A program made the translations under genes and the position numbers. DNA of 37,713 nucleotides, taken from positions 1-37,713 of the forward strand of contig CANRNQ010000021.1 in assembly GCA_947632045.1 (NCBI GenBank), given 5' to 3'. Source of the DNA: an uncultured Clostridia bacterium. GTDB taxonomy: Bacteria > Bacillota > Clostridia > Oscillospirales > Acutalibacteraceae. The notes beneath the pieces were generated by a model. That model saw only the letters and a list, made by a program, of their open reading frames with translations. It was not told the DNA's origin and made no database searches. Shown here piece by piece: positions 32,583-37,713 of this stretch (the first letter of the stretch is position 1; each line of letters begins with the position of its first letter).

Positions 32583-33728
32583 TTATTTTAATATGCTTAT
32601 CAAAACTCCGGCGGCAACGGCCGAGCCGATAACTCCGGCTACGTTCGGCCCCATTGCGTGCATCAAAAGGAAGTTGCCGGGATTTTCCTTCTGCCCAACC
32701 TTCTGCGCAACCCTCGCGGCCATCGGCACAGCCGATACGCCGGCCGAGCCGATTAGCGGATTTACCTTGCCTCCCGTGAGCTTATACATGAGCTTGCCAA
32801 ATAAAACTCCGCACGCCGTGCCAACGCAGAAGGCGGCAAGCCCCAAGGCAATTATCTTAAGAGTGTCAAGACTCAAAAAGACCTCGCCGGTCGCGGTCGC
32901 GCCAACCGTAACTCCCAGAAAAATCGTCACTATGTTCATAAGCTCGTTTTGCGCGGCCTTGCATATCCTGTCGACAACTCCGCTCTCCTTAAAGAGGTTT
33001 CCAAGCATGAGCATACCTACAAGAGGCGCAGCGTCGGGCAGGAATATCGCTACAAGTATGACAACTATGACGGGGAACATTATCTTCTCAAGCTTCGACA
33101 CCGGACGAAGCTGCTTCATAACCACCGAACGCTCCTTTTTAGTCGTGAGAGCCTTCATAATGGGCGGCTGGATTATCGGCACCAAGGCCATATAGGAATA
33201 CGCCGCAACAGCTATCGGGCCCAAAAATTCGGGCTTTAAAATAGAGGTAACAAAGATAGCGGTCGGGCCGTCTGCGCCGCCGATGATCCCGATAGAGCCC
33301 GCGGCCTTCGGGTCAAAGCCCAAAAGTATCGCGCCTATGAACGTTATAAATATGCCTATCTGAGCCGCAGCGCCGAGTATGAAGCTCTTGGGGTTCGCAA
33401 TAAGAGGGCCGAAGTCGGTCATAGCGCCGATGCCGAGGAAGATAAGAGGCGGGTATATGCCGAGCTTTACGCCCTGATACAGATAGTAAAAAAGTCCGCC
33501 GTTCGAGCCGTCGGTCGGAGCCGCCATTATCGGGGGATATAAATTCACAAGAAGCATACCAAAGGCGATGGGCAAAAGAAGTAGGGGCTCATACTGCTTT
33601 TTTATCGCGAGATAGAGCAAAATTATTGATATGCCTATCATGACGTAGTTCTGCCAGGTCAGCACGCAAAGACCGCTGCTGTTGAAAAGGCCGACAACGG
33701 AGTCGACAAAGCCGTTAAGTATTTCCAT
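32583..33728 (-). CDS. oadB: Sodium ion-translocating decarboxylase, beta subunit
   Basis: Integral membrane subunit that couples decarboxylation of a biotin-bound carboxyl group to Na+ export (oxaloacetate, methylmalonyl-CoA or glutaconyl-CoA decarboxylases). The 381-residue, very hydrophobic protein has the conserved GIIGGADGPTAIFV with the Na+-site Asp, the YPPLIFLGIGAMTDFGPL region, and the C-terminal NPLIGSAGVSAVPMAARV and HAMGPNVAGVIGSA. The substrate cannot be told from this subunit; the symbol is by family. It lies 24 bp after the gamma subunit gene. Alpha (carboxyltransferase) and biotin-carrier genes are not in the window. Confidence 0.94.
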   Translation of the reverse strand: MEILNGFVDSVVGLFNSSGLCVLTWQNYVMIGISIILLYLAIKKQYEPLLLLPIAFGMLLVNLYPPIMAAPTDGSNGGLFYYLYQGVKLGIYPPLIFLGIGAMTDFGPLIANPKSFILGAAAQIGIFITFIGAILLGFDPKAAGSIGIIGGADGPTAIFVTSILKPEFLGPIAVAAYSYMALVPIIQPPIMKALTTKKERSVVMKQLRPVSKLEKIMFPVIVVILVAIFLPDAAPLVGMLMLGNLFKESGVVDRICKAAQNELMNIVTIFLGVTVGATATGEVFLSLDTLKIIALGLAAFCVGTACGVLFGKLMYKLTGGKVNPLIGSAGVSAVPMAARVAQKVGQKENPGNFLLMHAMGPNVAGVIGSAVAAGVLISILK

Positions 33729-33752
33729 TATAAAACATCCTTTCCCTTATAG

Positions 33753-34178
33753 TCAAAATGGTTTGGTGTTTTCAAACACACCCGCCATTCCCCATGCGGG
33801 GCGGGAGTTGGGCGCTTTGCTTCTCTTTATTCCCGTTATTTTAGCCTTGCCTTCGCCATAGGTCGAAGCCACCGCCGCCGCAATCACGGCGACTACCTCT
33901 CGGCTTATCTCGGACTGTGCGCCCGTATCGCTCGATTCACTCGATTTAAGATTTTGAGCCTGCAAAGCGTCGGCCTTCTCAGCCCTTGCCCTGTTATTTT
34001 CAAGCTTAGCCTCAAGCTCGGCTCTCCGCTTTTCCTCTTTCCTGCTTTCGGCCGAGGCGAGAGCCCTTGAAACTATGGCGCCGTATATCTTGATTATCAA
34101 AATAAGCATGATGAGCACAGAGAATACGACGACAAAGCCCGTTATAAGTATTGTAAGGCACAACGTAAGGTTCTCCAT
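33753..34178 (-). CDS. oadG: OadG-family gamma subunit of a sodium-pumping decarboxylase
   Basis: A 141-residue protein with one N-terminal transmembrane helix (about 6-33) followed by a charged, Ala/Glu/Lys-rich linker. Its C-terminal end, SRPAWGMAGVFENTKPF, is typical of OadG-type subunits that anchor the complex and contact the carboxyltransferase. AGGGGG lies 8 bases before the ATG. It is first in a two-gene operon with oadB and has its own promoter. Confidence 0.87.
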   Translation of the reverse strand: MENLTLCLTILITGFVVVFSVLIMLILIIKIYGAIVSRALASAESRKEEKRRAELEAKLENNRARAEKADALQAQNLKSSESSDTGAQSEISREVVAVIAAAVASTYGEGKAKITGIKRSKAPNSRPAWGMAGVFENTKPF

Positions 34179-34257
34179 ATTAAGTCCCCCTGTTCAATAT
34201 TATTTACTCAAATATTTTACGGAAAAAGCTATTTCCCCATATTTAATTTTCCCGTCT

Positions 34258-34286
34258 ATTATAACCCACTTGGAAATCTATTTCAA
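34258..34286 (-). promoter_or_regulatory. Predicted sigma-A promoter of oadGB
   Basis: On the minus strand TTGAAA (34281-34286) and TATAAT (34258-34263) are exactly 17 bp apart, 80 bp before the oadG ATG. Confidence 0.68.
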
Positions 34287-34402
34287 TAAAATATACCGTC
34301 TTTTGGCGGCTAAAAGAAAAACTTTGTTAATTTTCCCAAAATAAATTACGGGCGAGAACAGAATTAAGACATCTTTTTAAGCTCCCCTATCAAAGATTTT
34401 TA

Positions 34403-34431
34403 GCATAACCCGACGATTGACTTCATAGGAT
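34403..34431 (+). promoter_or_regulatory. Possible sigma-E-type sporulation promoter of sipL-spoIVA
   Basis: GCATAAC (34403-34409) and CATAGGAT (34424-34431) are 14 bp apart, a partial match to the mother-cell sigma-E pattern (ATATT, about 14 bp, CATACAnT). It lies 85 bp before sipL. The match is weak, and other hits could occur by chance. The rest of this 338-bp gap has no gene. Confidence 0.28.
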
Positions 34432-34516
34432 TGTTTAGAAACAAATACCCTTGCATTTGTGCGGATATATTTCTTCACTCTTGCGGACAGGTATTAAAAA
34501 AAGGAGAGATTAATTA

Positions 34517-36064
34517 ATGGATTACATCTTTGGAAAGAAGTCTGTGCCTGTGCGGGAAGCCGTGTTCGACGGCTGCTTCGAGCAGCCCATCGACCTTGAT
34601 TTCACATTGCCCGACTACTGCCCGAGCATTGAAAAAATACTCAAATGCAGGGTGAGCCCGAAAATACATTCAAAGAGCCTAAGCGGCGACAGGCTCACGA
34701 TAGAAGGCGCTGTGACCGTCTGCGTGCTCTATATTGACGAGGAGAAGAGAACGCTGCGAAGCTGCGAGCACACCTTACCGTACTCGGGCAGCATATCGGT
34801 AAAATCAGACTGCTCCGACGCTGTGATAAGGGCCTATGCCAAGCCCGAATATATAAACTGCCGCGCGATAAGCTCAAGAAGGCTCGACATTCACGGCGCG
34901 TTTTCCCTGTGCGCGAGGATAGACGCGATTTGCAGCCGCGAGGCCGCGCTCGACTGCCAAAGCGAGGACTTGGAGCTTAAAAAAAGCTCGGTTCCCATAT
35001 CGCGACTGTGTTCCCTTGCCCAGCAGCAGTTTTCAGTCGCAGACGAGCTTGAGCCCACAAACGGCAGTCCTGCCATACGCTCCATACTGAAAAGCGACGT
35101 TAAGGTAAAGCCCATAGATTGCAAGATTGCCGGAGACAAGGCCATGGCGAGGGGCGAGCTCATAGCTCGGGTGCTGTATATTGCCGACAACGAAGCGGCC
35201 GACACAGCCGTAATGGAATTTACCCTGCCGGTTACAGAGGTGATAGACTCCCCTGGCATTGAAAGCGACTCCCGCCTTGAGTGGCGGCTCGAGCTGCTCT
35301 CCTCAGACATACGTCTGAGGGAGGACGGCTCCGGTGAAGGCGGCGGCTTCATCTCGATAGACTGCCGATTGTGCGCCTATGTCGCGGCCTACTCGGACGA
35401 GGACTTTGAATACGTCTCGGACGCATACTCAACTCTATACGACCTCGACTGCGAATACTCCAATCTGCGCGCGACAAGGCTCTGCGACTCGACCCGCGAG
35501 AGCTTTATAACAAAAAGCGGAACCGACGCTGAAACAAACGGCATTTCAAGGGTGATAGACGTGTGGGGCGAGCAATGCTCGTCGGAGCCCGGCTTTGACA
35601 ACGGCTCCCCCATAGTAAGGGGCAGGATAAACGCCTGCATACTCGCTCTCGACAACGACTCCCTGCCCTTTTATATAGAGAGGAGCGTCGACTACCTCTG
35701 CCCTGTCAAGCTAAACATCGACTCCCCCGACAAGAGCCTGATAGAGGCCTCGGCCGAGGTCGAGTCCATAAGCTACAGGCTAAACGGCGGCAGCGGCATA
35801 GATCTTCGCTGCGAGATAGCGGTATCCGCCACGGCCTATGAAAGCTATTCCGTGAGGGCTCTAAGCGCCGCCCACGCCGACGAGGAGCACAAGCGGATAA
35901 AGGATCCGGACGTGGCCTTGACCCTCTATTTTGCACAAAGGGGCGAGAGCCTCTGGGACATAGCGCGAAGGTACAGCACCAAGACAGAGGCGATAAAACG
36001 CGAAAACGACGTTGCCGACGATGAGCTTGACGGCGAGGTCATGCTGCTCATACCGAGTATATAA
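34517..36064 (+). CDS. sipL: SipL-like SPOCS (DUF3794) and LysM domain protein
   Basis: Spore-morphogenesis protein like Clostridioides difficile SipL, which binds SpoIVA and ties the coat basement layer to the forespore. The 515-residue protein has two to three DUF3794/SPOCS-type segments. One lies near the N-terminus (FTLPDYCPSIEKILKC, then VTVCVLYI), one at about 180-260 (SPAIRSILKSDVKV, GELIARVLYI) and a weaker one at about 370-430. A LysM domain follows at 467-515 (YFAQRGESLWDIARRYST ... LIPSI). There is no signal peptide, fitting a mother-cell cytosolic protein. AAAGGAGAG precedes the ATG. It lies 15 bp upstream of spoIVA, its known partner, so the two are surely co-transcribed. Confidence 0.88.
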   Translation: MDYIFGKKSVPVREAVFDGCFEQPIDLDFTLPDYCPSIEKILKCRVSPKIHSKSLSGDRLTIEGAVTVCVLYIDEEKRTLRSCEHTLPYSGSISVKSDCSDAVIRAYAKPEYINCRAISSRRLDIHGAFSLCARIDAICSREAALDCQSEDLELKKSSVPISRLCSLAQQQFSVADELEPTNGSPAIRSILKSDVKVKPIDCKIAGDKAMARGELIARVLYIADNEAADTAVMEFTLPVTEVIDSPGIESDSRLEWRLELLSSDIRLREDGSGEGGGFISIDCRLCAYVAAYSDEDFEYVSDAYSTLYDLDCEYSNLRATRLCDSTRESFITKSGTDAETNGISRVIDVWGEQCSSEPGFDNGSPIVRGRINACILALDNDSLPFYIERSVDYLCPVKLNIDSPDKSLIEASAEVESISYRLNGGSGIDLRCEIAVSATAYESYSVRALSAAHADEEHKRIKDPDVALTLYFAQRGESLWDIARRYSTKTEAIKRENDVADDELDGEVMLLIPSI

Positions 36065-36079
36065 AAGGAGGTCAATATT

Positions 36080-37558
36080 ATGCCGGAGAGAAATATTTAC
36101 GAGGACATTGCAAGGAGAACGAACGGCGATATTTATATAGGAGTTGTGGGGCCTGTAAGGACGGGAAAATCGACCCTTATAAAGCGCTTCATGGACACTC
36201 TCGTCATACCGAACATTGAAAGCGACAGCCGCCGCGACAGGGCTGTTGACGAGCTTCCGCAGTCGGCCGCGGGCAGGACGATAATGACCACCGAGCCAAA
36301 ATTTATTCCCGAGGACGCAATTGAGGTGACGATAGGCGGCAACGCGAGCTTCAACGTAAGAATGATAGACTGCGTGGGCTACATAGTGCCGGGGGCTGTG
36401 GGCTACATAGAGGACGAACAGCCCAGGATGGTAAAGACCCCCTGGTTTGACGAGGAGATACCCTTTAACATGGCCGCCGAGATAGGCACCAAAAAGGTGA
36501 TAACCGACCACAGCACCATTGGCCTTGTCGTCACGACCGACGGCACCATAACCGACCTTGCGAGGGAGGAATACGAGGAGGCCGAGCAGCGGGTGGTTGA
36601 AGAGCTAAAGGCGATAAACAAGCCCTTTGTTGTGATACTAAACTGTCTTTCCCCGTCGTCGCCCCACAGCATAAGTCTTGCAGACGAGCTCAGCCGCAGA
36701 TACGGCGTGCCCGTTATACCCGAAAGCTGCATAGACCTCGACGAAAACGAGATAAAGCGGATACTTGCCTCCGTGCTCTTTGAGTTTCCCGTCAGAGAAA
36801 TAAAAATAGATATGCCCAAGTGGATATCGACTCTTGAAAGGAGCCATTATATACGCGCCAGCGTTTTCTCGTCCATCCTCACCTGCTGCGGCGGCATAAA
36901 AAAGATAAGGGAGCTTCAAGGCGTTGTCGGCAGGCTACCCGAGTGCGACTATATAAGCTCCTGCTCCATAAGCGCGATAGACCTCGGGCGAGGGACTGCG
37001 AAGATAGCACTGTCTGTCGGCGAGAGTCTGTTTTACAAGGTTCTCGGGGAGAAGACTGGCTTTGAGATAGCCGACGAGAAGAGTCTTCTCGAGTGTATGC
37101 TCTCGCTTTCAAGAATAAAGAAGGAGTTTGAGAAGATAAACGAGGCGTATTCGAGCGTAAACGAAACGGGCTACGGCATAGTCATGCCGACCATGGATGA
37201 GCTCAGTCTTGAGGAGCCCGAGATAATCAAGCAGGGCGGCAAATACGGCATAAGGCTAAAGGCCTCCGCTCCGTCGGTGCACATGATAAAGACCAACATA
37301 ACGACCGAGGTGACTCCGATAGTCGGCAGCGAGCAGCAAAGCGAGGAGCTTGTGATGTATATGCTAAAGGAGTTTGAGGAGGATCCCGCGAAGATATGGG
37401 AGTCGAACATATTCGGGAAATCGCTCCACGAGCTTGTAAACGAGGGGTTACACAACAAGCTTCTTAGAATGCCCGAGGACGCGAGGAACAAGATGCGCGA
37501 CACGATAGAGCGCATAATCAACGAGGGCTGCAACGGGCTCATTTGCATTATTTTATAG
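36080..37558 (+). CDS. spoIVA: Stage IV sporulation protein A (SpoIVA), coat-assembly ATPase
   Basis: Mother-cell cytoskeletal ATPase that polymerises on the forespore surface as the base of the spore coat; also needed for cortex assembly. The 492-residue length is normal. The N-terminal P-loop domain has GPVRTGKST (Walker A, Lys30), followed by MTTEPKFIPEDAIEV, MIDCVGYIVPGAVGY and the HSTIGLVVTTDGTI and VILNC segments. The middle and C-terminal assembly domains end in the hydrophobic C-terminus NGLICIIL typical of SpoIVA, used for membrane localisation. A very strong AAAGGAGGT lies 7 bases before the ATG. Its presence implies the organism can form, or its lineage formed, endospores. Confidence 0.96.
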   Translation: MPERNIYEDIARRTNGDIYIGVVGPVRTGKSTLIKRFMDTLVIPNIESDSRRDRAVDELPQSAAGRTIMTTEPKFIPEDAIEVTIGGNASFNVRMIDCVGYIVPGAVGYIEDEQPRMVKTPWFDEEIPFNMAAEIGTKKVITDHSTIGLVVTTDGTITDLAREEYEEAEQRVVEELKAINKPFVVILNCLSPSSPHSISLADELSRRYGVPVIPESCIDLDENEIKRILASVLFEFPVREIKIDMPKWISTLERSHYIRASVFSSILTCCGGIKKIRELQGVVGRLPECDYISSCSISAIDLGRGTAKIALSVGESLFYKVLGEKTGFEIADEKSLLECMLSLSRIKKEFEKINEAYSSVNETGYGIVMPTMDELSLEEPEIIKQGGKYGIRLKASAPSVHMIKTNITTEVTPIVGSEQQSEELVMYMLKEFEEDPAKIWESNIFGKSLHELVNEGLHNKLLRMPEDARNKMRDTIERIINEGCNGLICIIL

Positions 37559-37594
37559 CCGCTCTTGGCGGCTATAAAGGGGGGCGAAGCCCCC
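37556..37594 (+). terminator. Hairpins after spoIVA, possible terminator
   Basis: The 7-bp stem TAGCCGC (37556-37562) / GCGGCTA (37568-37574) includes the spoIVA stop. A second stem, GGGGGC / GCCCCC (37580-37585 / 37589-37594), follows. There is no T-run after either, so termination is uncertain; sequence up to 37640 resembles the GC-rich repeat modules at 240-300. Confidence 0.4.
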
Positions 37595-37642
37595 AAATGA
37601 GCCCGCCGCAGGCGGCAGGCAGGGGCGGCAGGCAGGGTGTAT

Positions 37643-37713
37643 AGTGCAGTAACATAGTTTACATAAAGTGCAAGGACATGGTTTACAAATTTGCGATATA
37701 ATAAAGGCAAAAA
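37643..37713. other. Direct repeats at window edge, possible insertion-sequence end
   Basis: Two 21-bp imperfect direct repeats (37643-37663 and 37667-37687) share AGTGCA-3-ACATRGTTTACA at a 24-bp period. A TATAAT (37697-37702) follows. Short repeated boxes of this kind are found at the ends of some insertion sequences, for example the IS21 family, where the transposase binds. No transposase is within the window, so this is a guess. Confidence 0.3.

Overview
The window looks like chromosomal DNA from a Gram-positive, endospore-forming Clostridia member, most likely a gut Ruminococcaceae/Oscillospirales type. The evidence is the gene content and order: pyrH-frr-uppS-cdsA-dxr-rseP-ispG-polC is the classic low-GC Gram-positive arrangement, PolC is the Gram-positive replicase, spoIVA is present, the his genes use the short HisG plus HisZ pair, and there is a secreted alpha-amylase carrying a dockerin as in ruminococcal amylosomes. 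No tRNA, rRNA, CRISPR array or complete transposase gene was seen.

Layout. 1-305: part of a GC-rich dispersed hairpin repeat. 306-4174 (-): sbcD-sbcC, DNA end-processing nuclease. 4306-5661 (+): secreted D-Ala-D-Ala carboxypeptidase. 6046-6387 (+): orphan phiLC3-type holin. 6535-7125 (-): maltose O-acetyltransferase-like enzyme. 7317-9212 (+): htpG. 9448-9624 (+): small DUF4250 protein. 9722-12100 (-): alpha-amylase with C-terminal dockerin. 12254-18803 (-): histidine operon hisZ-G-D-C-B-A-I-E, with hisH and hisF missing. 19275-31868 (-): pyrH-frr-uppS-cdsA-dxr-rseP-ispG-polC-AI-2E family permease, covering UMP synthesis, ribosome recycling, undecaprenyl and phospholipid precursors, both ends of the MEP pathway, intramembrane proteolysis and replication. 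32583-34178 (-): gamma and beta membrane subunits of a sodium-pumping decarboxylase. 34517-37558 (+): sipL-spoIVA, the two partners of the spore-coat basement layer, adjacent in one operon.

The genes are mostly conserved core functions; the unusual part is between them. Three intergenic regions (5773-5906, 9263-9412, 28619-28794) carry the same element, which folds into a four-way cloverleaf: a closing stem, two small hairpin arms and a central arm with an invariant stem and a variable insert. Paired changes in the stems between copies point to selection on structure. A second, larger hairpin-rich element (1-290 and, inverted, 32004-32358) brackets 32 kb of the window. Palindromic sequence also supplies the last codons and stop of sbcC. 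Several junctions of the pyrH-polC operon contain short tandem repeats: a 9-bp array that multiplies the Shine-Dalgarno sequence of ispG, a 10-bp array before polC and a 16-bp array before dxr. I regard the cloverleaf family and the Shine-Dalgarno array as the best candidates for undescribed biology here.

Promoters with near-consensus -35/-10 boxes and 16-17 bp spacing were found upstream of the carboxypeptidase, the acetyltransferase, htpG, the amylase, hisZ, pyrH and the decarboxylase gamma gene. All functional calls come from reading motifs and gene order; no database search was run.
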